Notes: generated by a model not told the origin, from the letters alone. A stretch of DNA of 64,000 bases from Paenibacillus allorhizosphaerae (GCF_910594985.1 NZ_CAJVCE010000006.1:248001-312000), one strand, 5' to 3'. Counted from the first letter of the stretch, positions 17,880-28,072 are shown. A program made the numbers and translations.

Positions 17880-18205
17880 AGTTCTCTCTCCTTTAACTCG
17901 TGCATTTTCGATGAGATGAACTCCCATTTTTTCCAGAACCTCCGAAGCTCCTCGCGGCCCGCGTCGTTGATCGCGAAAAACTTCCGCGGCGGTCCCATGT
18001 CGGAGGGCTTCTTGGTGATCTCTACCAACTTGTTTTTTTCAAGCCGGATCAGGATGGTGTACACCGTTCCCTCTACAACATCTGAGAAGCCGAGGGCGTT
18101 TAGTCGACGCGTGATATCGTAGCCGTAGGTTTCTTTGCGGCTTATAATTTCAAGGACACAGCCCTCAAGCACGCCTTTGAGCATTTCCGTTAGGTTTTCC
18201 AGCAT
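17876..18205 (-). CDS. PadR family transcriptional regulator
   Basis: A 109-residue winged-helix protein with the PadR pattern: GVLEGCVLEIISRKETYGYD, then VVEGTVYTILIRLEKNKLVE and a C-terminal helix for dimer formation. The ATG at 18205 follows AGGGGTG; an in-frame GTG two codons earlier overlaps the ribosome site. It is the first gene of the exporter operon and likely represses it through the dyad at its own promoter, released by an inducing compound. Confidence 0.93.
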   Translation of the reverse strand: MLENLTEMLKGVLEGCVLEIISRKETYGYDITRRLNALGFSDVVEGTVYTILIRLEKNKLVEITKKPSDMGPPRKFFAINDAGREELRRFWKKWEFISSKMHELKEREL

Positions 18206-18240
18206 AATCACCCCTTGCTATTCTGTATGACTGGTATCAA

Positions 18241-18289
18241 GTGTTACTTACTACTGCTATAGAGTAACACGTAGTAGTTGGTCTGTCAA
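18241..18289 (-). promoter_or_regulatory. PadR operon promoter with overlapping operator dyad
   Basis: On the minus strand TTGACA (18284-18289) and TACTCT (18261-18266) stand 17 bases apart. GTGTTACT (18241-18248) and AGTAACAC (18263-18270) are perfect inverted arms covering the -10 region; TACTA and TAGTA form a second nested dyad. This is the expected arrangement for autorepression by PadR. Confidence 0.7.
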
Positions 18290-18323
18290 TAGCATATGCT
18301 CTGACACGGATTTTACATTTACA

Positions 18324-18411
18324 CTATCCTGCCATTTAGCGTAACGAGGCTGCCGAATCATCGCGGCAGCCTCGTCGTAGGAGCGCTTTATTGCGCTATC
18401 GTATTCGTTAC
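18324..18411 (-). repeat. 3'-end repeat element, copy 1
   Basis: Left arm TATCCTGCCATTTAGCGTAA, a perfect 11-base-pair hairpin (18344-18354 with 18365-18375) and right arm TTATTGCGCTATCGTATTCG are read on the plus strand. The same arms return elsewhere in the window around different hairpins. This copy lies about 260 bases downstream of the rph stop codon; the stretch between 18412 and 18670 shows no gene. Confidence 0.7.
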
Positions 18412-18670
18412 TTCAATCATTATGGATTACTACACACATTGAAGCCTTATCTCTTGAGGAACAAGCTCAAAGAATCAATGAATATACGAAAATGGGAAAT
18501 GTATGATCCCGAAAGTGGCAGCAAAGTGGCCATCCATCTGTGCAATTGCTATCAGTCTCGCCTCTCCTTATCATTCCACCAAGTATCCTTATCTCTGCTC
18601 AAAAAGCAGATAAAAGAATGAACAGGGTAACCGTCCTTTTATCCATGACAGATTGTGACGTATTCAGCCA

Positions 18671-21274
<2,604 letters not shown>

Positions 21275-21347
21275 TCAACATCTCTCCTAACCATTAAATT
21301 AAGAAAAAACATTTGACAAGAGTTTACCGGCATGGTACACTTAAAAT

Positions 21348-21461
21348 GTAAGATACGATAACTTTGACGTTATAAATCGCAAAGTCGTAGTCTGATTATA
21401 TCATCGTGTCTGTTTATATGCAATATAAAAGAACCTGATAAACTACCCAGGTTCTTTTTTT
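21348..21461 (+). ncRNA. Candidate small RNA divergent from rph
   Basis: A plus-strand promoter-like pair, TTGACA (21313-21318) and TACACT (21336-21341) 17 bases apart, is followed about 90 bases later by a strong hairpin AGAACCTG...CAGGTTCT with a run of seven T. The transcript of about 115 bases has no ORF of note and contains a small ACTTTG...CAAAGT stem. The end hairpin can also act on the minus strand for the YdeI-like gene. The RNA is inferred, not shown. Confidence 0.35.
21430..21461. terminator. Bidirectional terminator after the YdeI-like gene
   Basis: AGAACCTG and CAGGTTCT pair around a short loop. On the plus strand TTTTTTT follows; on the minus strand TTTTATATT follows, about 75 bases after the stop codon of the YdeI-like gene. 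Confidence 0.75.
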
Positions 21462-21534
21462 GATTTTCCACTACCATTAGTCACATCAAAAAACTTAGTT
21501 CAAGCCGATTCCGCTACTGCTGTCATTGACAAGC

Positions 21535-22128
21535 CTAATCATCTAATCCCTTTCCATTGAGAATATGCGGCAAATATTTTTCAACCCTTGATTCTCGAGT
21601 TTTGGATTGTTTAGGTTGAGAAAAATGAAGAATGTACGCTCTTTGCCGTCCCGGCGTCAATGCTTCAAAAGCAGTTTTCAAGTCAGGGATTTCAACGAAT
21701 TTATTTTGTAATTCTTCAGGAATGACGTATTCCGTATTCTTTTTATAGTTCACTTCCAAACCGGCTTTTTCAACTTCAATGGCTTCATCAATATAAGCTT
21801 TCAAAATAAGCTGCATCTCATCTATTTGTTGAACGTCGGTGAACCGAATCTGGCGCGCCGCCTGTACATTCTCCGTTTGTTGGACGAGGATCCCATGGGG
21901 GTCTTTTAACAAGGCGCCTTTGTGAAACAGAAGCGCGCAGTATTCTTTAAATCCATGTATTAAAACGATGTTTTTATTCTCAAACGTGTAACAAGGATGC
22001 ATCCACTTAAATTCTTCGGTTAACTCACAGTCAAGAACGATATTTCTCAACATCTCAAATTCTTCCTTCCACTTTTTAACCTTGCTAAAAAATGGGTCAA
22101 TCTTAGGATTCCTTTCACCTATTGACAT
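21535..22128 (-). CDS. YdeI/OmpD-associated family protein
   Basis: A 197-residue cytoplasmic protein from the ATG at 22128, which has GAGGGGTG at correct spacing. The first 120 residues fit DUF1801 (FKWMHPCYTFENKNIVLIHG; YCALLFHKGALLKD); the last 70 show the YdeI C-terminal pattern (VIPEELQNKF; FEALTPGRQRAYILHF; KTRESRVEKYLPHILNGKG). The family is common in bacteria; its biochemical role is not settled. It is probably transcribed alone. Confidence 0.88.
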   Translation of the reverse strand: MSIGERNPKIDPFFSKVKKWKEEFEMLRNIVLDCELTEEFKWMHPCYTFENKNIVLIHGFKEYCALLFHKGALLKDPHGILVQQTENVQAARQIRFTDVQQIDEMQLILKAYIDEAIEVEKAGLEVNYKKNTEYVIPEELQNKFVEIPDLKTAFEALTPGRQRAYILHFSQPKQSKTRESRVEKYLPHILNGKGLDD

Positions 22129-22311
22129 CAAGGTACACCCCTCTTCAATTTTTCGACTGACAGCCAAGAATGATCATTCTCAAATTCTTTCTGTAACTTT
22201 GTGGCTTTACTTGAATTTCTTAACCTTGAATCATTTATTTCCATTGACCACTTGGTAAGGTTGTTTATTCGGTTAAGCGAACCAAACTTCTCGATCGTAT
22301 CAAAGCTTGTA

Positions 22312-22358
22312 CAAAAGAGCAAACGGCTAAGTCCAATACCGAGCCGTTTGCTTTTATC
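22312..22358 (-). terminator. Terminator of the doxX-arsR-SRPBCC operon
   Basis: AGCAAACGGCT pairs perfectly with AGCCGTTTGCT. On the minus strand CTCTTTTG follows; on the plus strand TTTTATC follows. It lies about 55 bases after the SRPBCC stop codon. Confidence 0.8.
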
Positions 22359-22412
22359 TTATACGTTAACGCACTGTAAAATTAGAAGGTGATGTTTTTG
22401 TACCGAATGCGG

Positions 22413-22832
22413 TTACTGTTCCAACACCTTTTCAAGCTCGCTGCACCATTTACTCCAGCCATACTTAGCTCCACCCAGTGCTTGAGCGTTTGAAATTCCG
22501 GTTTGTTCGAGATGAAGGTTAACCTTTCCATCCCCTAAATCCTGCAGCGTCCAGGTGACCGTGTGCTTCTCTCCGCTGGCCCAAGTGTAGGACAACCGGT
22601 TAGGCTCCTCCACGATAAGCACTTCGCCTTCAATAATCCCATTCCAATATTCGGTCGGCTGAGTGCGAAACTGAAAACGGTGTCCTACGAGGGGCTTAAA
22701 ATCATTATCCATCGCCTGACCGGTTTGGATGTTAGCCACCCATTTGGCAAGCTTGCTTGAATCGGTTAAGGCGGACCAAAGCTTCTCGATCGATGTCGTG
22801 AACTGAAAATCCATAGATAACGTTAAACTCAT
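22413..22832 (-). CDS. SRPBCC (AHSA1-like) domain protein
   Basis: A 139-residue protein from the ATG at 22832, overlapping the arsR stop by ATGA. It shows the START/Bet v1-type pattern: DFQFTTSIEKLWSALTDSSKLAKW near the start, a middle WNGIIEGEVLIVEEPNRLSYTW and the final KYGWSKWCSELEKVLE helix. ArsR-SRPBCC pairs are very common; the second protein binds a hydrophobic ligand in a helix-grip cavity, and its ligand is usually unknown. Confidence 0.9.
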   Translation of the reverse strand: MSLTLSMDFQFTTSIEKLWSALTDSSKLAKWVANIQTGQAMDNDFKPLVGHRFQFRTQPTEYWNGIIEGEVLIVEEPNRLSYTWASGEKHTVTWTLQDLGDGKVNLHLEQTGISNAQALGGAKYGWSKWCSELEKVLEQ

Positions 22833-23158
22833 TCTTCTTCCTCCTCCAATAGTTGTTTCAAGCGCAACATATTCGTACTCCAAAACTTGCTGTAGAAAGC
22901 CACCCAATCTTGAATTTCTCTGAGTGGAGCGGCGTTTAGCCTAAATCGCGTTTCTCTGCCGACTTTTCGGTCAAGTACCAGTCCCGCCTCTTTAAGGATT
23001 GTCAAATGCTTGGATACCGCTGTACGGCCCATTGGAAACTGTGCCGTTAATTCATGAAGCGGTATCTCCTCTGCCTCTGCTAGCAGACGAATCAGTCGGC
23101 GCCTAGTTGGATCTGCAATCGCGTCAAACACATCCCGCAACCGGTTGTTTTCGCTCAC
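22829..23158 (-). CDS. ArsR family transcriptional regulator
   Basis: A 109-residue winged-helix protein: VFDAIADPTRRRLIRLLAEA, FPMGRTAVSKHLTILKEAGLV (recognition helix) and KVGRETRFRLNAAPL (wing). It lacks the CVC metal motif of ArsR proper and fits the ArsR subgroup encoded with SRPBCC proteins. It is coupled to the SRPBCC gene and lies downstream of the doxX pseudogene; it is the likely ligand of the palindromic operator in the promoter at 23740-23791. Confidence 0.92.
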   Translation of the reverse strand: MSENNRLRDVFDAIADPTRRRLIRLLAEAEEIPLHELTAQFPMGRTAVSKHLTILKEAGLVLDRKVGRETRFRLNAAPLREIQDWVAFYSKFWSTNMLRLKQLLEEEEE

Positions 23159-23239
23159 AATACCGTCTCCAATATATTATTTTCTGTAGTAGAAATTTAT
23201 TGGTGGTACGAAGGGTCAGCCTTTGTTTTCACCACCTCC

Positions 23240-23661
23240 TTAAAGTTTGCGGCCCTTCGGACGCAGCGCCCACGAGGCGATATTGAGTGCAGCATATGAA
23301 AGCGGAAGGATAATATAAACCCGTAATCACCATAATCTTTAGCAAACGTATGAGATAAAGCTGCGCCTGTCATTAAAAAGAAGATGCCAGCGTGAACCCA
23401 TTCTTTAATCCTGGGGAAACCTGGTACGACGAGAGTGATGACTCCAAGCACTTTCCAAATCCCGAGAATGGTCAAGATGTATAATGGATAAACAAGATTC
23501 TTCACTAACTCGGCGTTTCCCCCATATTGCATCAGTTGTCCGATACCACTTAACATAACAGCTGCTGCGAGTAGTAAAGTGACTGTCCAATAAGCAATCA
23601 ATTTTTCTCGAGGCCGAGTATATACTTTCGCGGTTGTTTCCGTACCAATGATCGTACTCAT
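23240..23661 (-). pseudogene. doxX-like gene broken by a one-base deletion
   Basis: From the ATG at 23661 (GAGGAGG upstream) the protein follows the DoxX-like protein at 10409-10831 closely, up to KDYGDYGF. There one base is missing near 23318 compared with that copy, and the frame runs on to 23197. Restoring the base gives IILPLSYAALNIASWALRP and a stop at 23240, a total of 141 codons, exactly as in the intact relative. The last membrane segment is therefore lost. A sequencing error is possible, but the rest of the gene is intact, so the break may be recent. Confidence 0.8.
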
Positions 23662-23739
23662 TTTGTTCCTCCTCATAATTGTTGATTCAAGTGATCTATA
23701 TTCTTGCTCCAAACTTTCCAAATGATTAACCACTAATCA

Positions 23740-23791
23740 GACACCATTTAGTGACATTTTGATTATAGGACACCATTTGGTGTCGTGTCAA
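23740..23791 (-). promoter_or_regulatory. Consensus promoter with palindromic operators
   Basis: On the minus strand TTGACA (23786-23791) and TATAAT (23762-23767) are exact consensus hexamers 18 bases apart. The spacer holds the palindrome GACACCAAATGGTGTC (23769-23784). A second, imperfect copy of the operator lies at 23740-23755, 29 bases away, over the start region. The layout should give tight repression of the doxX-arsR-SRPBCC operon. Confidence 0.8.
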
Positions 23792-23860
23792 CAACCCACA
23801 ATGATTCCCCCCAGATAATGCCAAATGTATTAACCATGATTTTCTATAATATGATTGTCA

Positions 23861-23947
23861 TTATCCTGCCATTTAGCTTAACGACAGAAGGAGCAGCTGC
23901 CGCGGCGGCAAACTGCTCCTGGATCGCTGAACTATTGTGTCCGTTAA
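23861..23947 (-). repeat. 3'-end repeat element, copy 2
   Basis: Left arm TTATCCTGCCATTTAGCTTA, hairpin AGGAGCAG (23889-23896) with CTGCTCCT (23913-23920) and right arm CGCTGAACTATTGTGTCCGT. It sits about 310 bases downstream of the ABC-class ATPase gene. The remaining bases up to 24259 hold a hairpin-like AAGGCCC...GGGGCCTTTGT near 24150-24182, probably the terminator of that gene's neighbour on the plus side, and no gene. Confidence 0.7.
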
Positions 23948-24145
23948 CAAACTGATGTAGGGTTGTCTATTTCCTTCGCTCATCGTATTGACATCCTGGA
24001 TCCATCGTAGGCAGTTTGTCACACAGGCGGCTCAGCGGAGGAAAAATCTGTCTGTCGACACAATAGGCGGTTCTTCGTGCAAATCATTAATTCATATCAT
24101 TATATGGAAGACTAATCCATATTTTCTTGATTTCCTTCTTTATCA

Positions 24146-24185
24146 CGGACAAGGCCCTGCTCAATATCGAGCGGGGCCTTTGTTT
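24146..24185. terminator. Hairpin with T run, plus orientation
   Basis: CAAGGCCCTGCTC and GAGCGGGGCCTTTG pair with small mismatches and are followed by TTTAGG on the plus strand. It lies about 75 bases beyond the stop of the minus-strand ATPase gene, so it may act in both directions, weakly. Confidence 0.4.
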
Positions 24186-24259
24186 AGGTTAGCACAGATA
24201 CAGCCATCCCTCCACTTCAATCCGTCTCCTAATTGGATAAACGTATATTTATGTCGTAA

Positions 24260-25924
24260 TTAGTGGTATTCAGAGGGCTCAGGCTGAATAAAATTCAAAT
24301 GTTTCATTCGGTTTATGACAGATAATACTTCATTAATTCTTGGTAATTCAAGCCATCTTTCGAAACCAGGAAAAAAGGAAGAAAATACAATATCCACTCC
24401 TTCTCTCTCCATATCTTCGAGAGCTTTTTTGATCTTTTCGTGAAGAAAGATGAGGCGATCCTGATTACTTATAGCGATTTTTCGAATTAAAAAGGCAATA
24501 GCTGCAAGCTGGGCGTGTGATGTGATATTGTAAAGCCCTCTGATATCAATTTGTTCATCACCTATCATCATGTATCCCATGGTTGAAACCATCAGCTTTT
24601 CTGTACCACTGCCCTGTGGATAGCTCGAAAAATGATCGGTGGTTATTTTTCTTTCTATCTCCCATTTTGTAAGGGGGATACGTTCGCGTGGTTTGTCGTG
24701 TTCACATAATTTTTTTGCTTCCTGGGTTACGTTTTTTGGCACAAACTTGTCCATCAGGATGATTTGATCGGCAACGGATAAAAATTCACCGCTACCTCCA
24801 ATAACAAGAACGGAAGATACGTGAGCAGCCTCATAAAGCTCCCTGACACGTTCCGTAAAAGGTGTAATGGGTTCATGCTTAATTAATGAACGCATTTTGA
24901 TGTCTTGAATCATAAAATTCGTCGCACTTCTGTCTTCATCAATAAGAAGAAGCTTACACCCGAAGTTGATTGCCTCCATAATATTTGCGGCTTGAGATGT
25001 GGAACCTGAGGCGTAGTCAGTCGAAAACTGTTCAGCCGAACTATTGGGTATCCATTTTATGAAAGGCGTAATATTGATATTTTTTATGGAACGGCCTTCC
25101 TCTGCAGATATTTCCATTGCACTTTGATCTGTAATCACAAATTCTCGTCCGTCACCTATGATGTGATTGTAAATCGCCGAATTTAGTGCATCCAGCAATG
25201 TGCTTTTACCCGAATAACCACCGCCGGTGATGACCGTCACACCATGTTTTATTCCCATTCCTCGCAAACCACAAATTTCAACTTCAACATCTTCCGGGGA
25301 TGTAAAAGGCAAGGCACCCTCCAGCGGCCCGCTGTTGTCTTTATTTCTTGGCAAAATGCTGCCATTCGCAATAAACGCACAATAATCACTGGATTTCAGC
25401 CATTCGCGAATCATATTTTGTTTTTTTACCAATTCATAGGCAGCATTTAATTTGATGAGATCAAAATTGGCAATTAACTCCTCCACTTCTTTTGGAAGCA
25501 TTTTGCAGAGCATGCGCATAGCTTTATCATTATTCTTAAATGGAAGTTGAACGGTAATCATTAAGCATAGATACCATTTTTCCGAGATGACTTCGACAAA
25601 GGATGCATTACGTTGCAACACCACATTGGTTGGACGAAAACAATAAAAAGCACCATTTTCTTTATCAGAACGTGACCGGTTATAAATCAATTTATTTAAT
25701 GCCTCAATATGATCAACCCATTCTCTTAATGCAAAATCTGAGAGAACAACTTGATCCATATTTTCATCTAAGCCGAGACGGTCAAAAGGTATTTTTATGG
25801 TGATACATGGTTTATCCAGTGTGAGTTTATGTGTCCGTTCAATGTAATAGGCAACATCATTATTCCAATAGGTTGGGTCACTTATCGTCCCCCCTTGATC
25901 ATAGTATGAACCTTCATAAATCAA
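24260..25924 (-). CDS. ABC-class ATPase (MRB1590-like), start uncertain
   Basis: A 554-residue protein of the predicted ABC-class ATPase family. Walker A is GGGYSGKSTLLDAL, Walker B is CKLLLIDEDRSATNFM, and the signature region is YASGSTSQAANIMEAI, all as in that family, and VVLQRNASFVEV is the preceding conserved stretch. The listed start is TTG at 25924; the same frame stays open to 25981, where ATT follows AAAGGATG, and adds IKRLAQYFRSLQSGQ, which looks like the family's usual N-terminal helix. Either a rare ATT start is used or a frameshift has removed the true ATG. The protein's function is unknown; homologues bind nucleic acid. Confidence 0.75.
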   Translation of the reverse strand: MIYEGSYYDQGGTISDPTYWNNDVAYYIERTHKLTLDKPCITIKIPFDRLGLDENMDQVVLSDFALREWVDHIEALNKLIYNRSRSDKENGAFYCFRPTNVVLQRNASFVEVISEKWYLCLMITVQLPFKNNDKAMRMLCKMLPKEVEELIANFDLIKLNAAYELVKKQNMIREWLKSSDYCAFIANGSILPRNKDNSGPLEGALPFTSPEDVEVEICGLRGMGIKHGVTVITGGGYSGKSTLLDALNSAIYNHIIGDGREFVITDQSAMEISAEEGRSIKNINITPFIKWIPNSSAEQFSTDYASGSTSQAANIMEAINFGCKLLLIDEDRSATNFMIQDIKMRSLIKHEPITPFTERVRELYEAAHVSSVLVIGGSGEFLSVADQIILMDKFVPKNVTQEAKKLCEHDKPRERIPLTKWEIERKITTDHFSSYPQGSGTEKLMVSTMGYMMIGDEQIDIRGLYNITSHAQLAAIAFLIRKIAISNQDRLIFLHEKIKKALEDMEREGVDIVFSSFFPGFERWLELPRINEVLSVINRMKHLNFIQPEPSEYH

Positions 25925-26129
25925 ACTGTAAGATGACTGTCCGGATTGTAATGAGCGAAAATATTGAGCGAGTCTTTTAATAAAGCATCATCCTTTCATA
26001 TTTGGAAAGCGGTGAATAACGGGAAACGATGCCGAAGTTGAAACGTTATCTCAAGAAGGGGGTCCCTTATCCTTTGGAACAAGGTAACGACGAAACGGAT
26101 CGGCCCCTAATCTCCAGGTATGAGCCTGC

Positions 26130-26201
26130 TCAAACATAAACCGGCACTGTTTGAAATTTTTCCGCGAAAAATGAATTCCATCCTAAGTAATTCAAGTTCA
26201 A
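26130..26201 (-). pseudogene. Remnant of an RsgA-like GTPase N terminus
   Basis: From a TTG at 26201, with AGGGGG upstream, the frame reads MNLNYLGWNSFFAEKF, which closely resembles the first residues of ribosome small-subunit-dependent GTPase A, then stops after 23 residues. No further RsgA domain (OB fold, GTPase) can be followed. The similarity rests on memory of the family start and needs a search. Confidence 0.4.
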
Positions 26202-26307
26202 TACATTTCCCCCTAATAGAGTTCAGATCAACTTGTAAGACAACCGATTAAATCCTAACCAATTTCAAAATAAAACCACTATTGTTGCCTTGACCAACCT
26301 TTTGTCC

Positions 26308-26341
26308 TAAAAAAAATAACAGCCACTCCGTAAGTGGCTGT
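26308..26341 (-). terminator. Strong terminator
   Basis: ACAGCCACT pairs with AGTGGCTGT and is followed on the minus strand by TTATTTTTTTT. It lies downstream of the 14-codon ORF and a first, weaker hairpin. Confidence 0.75.
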
Positions 26342-26380
26342 CATAGACCGGCAAGAAAGCTTAAACGTTCCTTCTGCCTA

Positions 26381-26419
26381 AATATAAAAGCCCTGAGAGT
26401 GAATCCTACCCTCAGAGCC
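26381..26419 (-). terminator. Hairpin after the 14-codon ORF
   Basis: On the minus strand GCTCTGAGGGT pairs with ACTCTCAGGGC and is followed by TTTTATATTT. It starts about 25 bases after the stop of the tiny ORF. Confidence 0.65.
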
Positions 26420-26442
26420 TAATGTATTCGTAAAAAAAATAA

Positions 26443-26487
26443 CTAAAAAGCAACATGAGGATAAGACGTATATTTTTTTGTTTTCAT
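26443..26487 (-). CDS. Candidate 14-residue peptide
   Basis: MKTKKYTSYPHVAF is preceded by GAGGTGAGGACA directly before the ATG, a very good ribosome site, and by an AT-rich promoter-like stretch with TATAAA. Two terminators follow. No family is recognised. It could be a leader or signal peptide or a remnant start of a lost gene. Confidence 0.35.
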   Translation of the reverse strand: MKTKKYTSYPHVAF

Positions 26488-26705
26488 TGTCCTCACCTCG
26501 TTACGATATATTTTTATAGCAACACAATCATAACATTAAGATCATCCTCAATATAGGGAAAGATTAATTATAATTAACTCAAACCCTGAAATAGGTAAAA
26601 GATGCCCCCATAGAATGAAAACACAGGACACGATAAATAAGTTATACTAAGAACGTGGAGAAAAGAGGCCGATATGTCAGCAGAAAATAAAGTATTAGAC
26701 TGTCG

Positions 26706-26735
26706 CTGTTTTATTGAACTAACGTACCCGTAACG
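26706..26735 (-). repeat. 3'-end repeat element, copy 3 (one arm)
   Basis: TTATTGAACTAACGTACCCG on the plus strand matches the right arm of the family. On the minus strand it overlaps the stop codon of the small membrane protein gene (stop TAG within ACGTTAG). The hairpin and other arm are missing or degenerate. Confidence 0.6.
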
Positions 26736-26931
26736 TAGTAAAAACGCTGTAAGGATACATACAGATTGCCGCCGTTAGCTTTCCTTTTTTCAAGAACTCT
26801 TGATGTATTTTTAATCGCTTTTTTCTTCTCATGATATTAAACATGAGCACAAAAATTATGAACGCCGCAACAGAAGCAAGTAGGTACCAGTATTCAATAA
26901 AAAAAACTATGCTCACTCCAATTTGCCACAT
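26719..26931 (-). CDS. Small membrane protein, 70 residues
   Basis: One long hydrophobic segment (YLLASVAAFIIFVLMFNIM) lies between a short outside N terminus and a strongly basic RRKKRLK stretch, so the protein should be a single-pass membrane protein with the C terminus inside. The ATG has GAGGTGAG upstream. The last residues (LRVR) are encoded by a repeat element, so the original C terminus may have been changed. No family is recognised. Confidence 0.6.
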   Translation of the reverse strand: MWQIGVSIVFFIEYWYLLASVAAFIIFVLMFNIMRRKKRLKIHQEFLKKGKLTAAICMYPYSVFTTLRVR

Positions 26932-26944
26932 TTAGCTCACCTCA

Positions 26945-27063
26945 ATCGCATTACTGCCAGTTAGCTTAACGCCAAGCAGTACAGATGTTCAAATCTCCTA
27001 TTTTTATGAACATGTAAAAGAAGCTGCGCGGTCGGCAGCTCCATCGTGTCTAGTAACAGTACT
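26945..27063 (-). repeat. 3'-end repeat element, copy 4
   Basis: Left arm ATTACTGCCAGTTAGCTTAA at about 26949-26970, hairpin GAAGCTGCGC...GGCAGCTC near 27020-27042 and right arm ATCGTGTCTAGTAACAG. It abuts the stop codon of the phosphotransferase gene on the minus strand. About 40 extra AT-rich bases lie between the left arm and the hairpin. Confidence 0.55.
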
Positions 27064-27924
27064 TTACATGACAGTTCTCTTTTCAAAAAATCTTTTATAC
27101 CCTTTTTGAAAATCAGGTTTCCGAGGATTATTTTGGATAGTTTCAACCATATCATACAATCCATAAATCCTATCATATAGTTGGCTTCTTTCATATAAAT
27201 TGCTTTCTTTTGAATCATACTCTTCGAACACCGCATGACGGAATTCTTCGGGATAATAACACATATACATGAAGTCCAGGGCCGGATCTTCGATTCCGGC
27301 TTCATTGAAATCTATAACCCCAAGGCGACCGTTCTTCTCATCCCAAAAAATGTTATCATAATGAAAATCTCCATGCACAACACATGTCTGAATCGATGCG
27401 GAAATTTTATAATACAAATTCAGGAAATTCATAACTTGACTCATTTCCGATTCGGAAAGTTTAGTCTCCAGAAGCTTAATCCCTTCTTCCATGTCGTTTC
27501 GAACATCCTGCGCAAAACCGGTTTTCAAGTCCAAGCCTTGTTTTGATTTCATATGGAGTTGTCTTAAAAACCTTCCTATTGATCTTCCTATATGTTTTGC
27601 ATTTTCCAGATGTTCCTTTACATACTCAGGTGAAATTCGATATCCAGGCACATATGTTTCTACCACGAAATCCTTGGTTGGAGAAATATATAAACATTCT
27701 GGCAAGGCTGCCTCTGTGTTCCCTAATCTGCGAATCAGCTCCTGTCTTATACCATAAGGATCTAACTGAAGCCCATTACGATAGAATGAAATAACTGTTT
27801 TTTTGTCCAAGACTAAAACATCTTTCTCACAACCTGTGGTGATGAACTCAAATGTTTGATAAGGTAATTCTCCCATTTCGGCTTTCACAAATTCCAGCTT
27901 TAGTTCAAGCAACTTCTCATTCAT
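27064..27924 (-). CDS. Aminoglycoside phosphotransferase (APH) family protein
   Basis: A 286-residue kinase-fold protein from the ATG at 27924 (TCGGGGG upstream). The catalytic loop is VVHGDFHYDNIFWDE, with D as base and N as metal ligand; the second metal ligand lies in LGVIDFNEAGIEDPALDF, equal to the DFG region. The N-terminal lobe carries VLVLDKKTVISFYRN. Members of this family phosphorylate antibiotics, choline, homoserine or other small molecules; the substrate here is unknown. It is AT-rich compared with the regulators around it and appears to be transcribed alone. Confidence 0.88.
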   Translation of the reverse strand: MNEKLLELKLEFVKAEMGELPYQTFEFITTGCEKDVLVLDKKTVISFYRNGLQLDPYGIRQELIRRLGNTEAALPECLYISPTKDFVVETYVPGYRISPEYVKEHLENAKHIGRSIGRFLRQLHMKSKQGLDLKTGFAQDVRNDMEEGIKLLETKLSESEMSQVMNFLNLYYKISASIQTCVVHGDFHYDNIFWDEKNGRLGVIDFNEAGIEDPALDFMYMCYYPEEFRHAVFEEYDSKESNLYERSQLYDRIYGLYDMVETIQNNPRKPDFQKGYKRFFEKRTVM

Positions 27925-28072
27925 TTTGAGTCCCCCGACATTAGACTGATATAGTTCCATATTTTAACACAAGTTATTAAACACATCGACTTTCTAACAG
28001 AACGAACATTGAGAAACAGTTTCCTAGTGCGGCTGTATGTTCTTGGGCAGCATTAGTTCCTGGGCATAATGA

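Larger units (their letters stand above)
25982..26718. other. AT-rich stretch with gene remnants and terminators
   Basis: About 740 bases. On the minus strand it holds, in order of transcription, a 14-codon ORF with a good ribosome site, two hairpin terminators, a fragment resembling the start of RsgA, and an open frame interrupted by TGA codons at 26051 and 25988 that leads into the ATPase gene. It looks like decayed DNA. Confidence 0.5.

Noticed and set aside
22128-22322. Minus-strand ORF of 64 codons upstream of the YdeI-like gene
   Set aside because: It overlaps the ribosome site of the real gene and the terminator of the SRPBCC operon lies just upstream; no ribosome site of its own.
25925-26053. 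Recoding of UGA as tryptophan or selenocysteine, prompted by in-frame TGA codons at 25988, 26051 and 39591-39644
   Set aside because: Intact genes throughout the window end in TGA in the normal way, and both loci show other signs of decay; no SECIS-like hairpin was noted.
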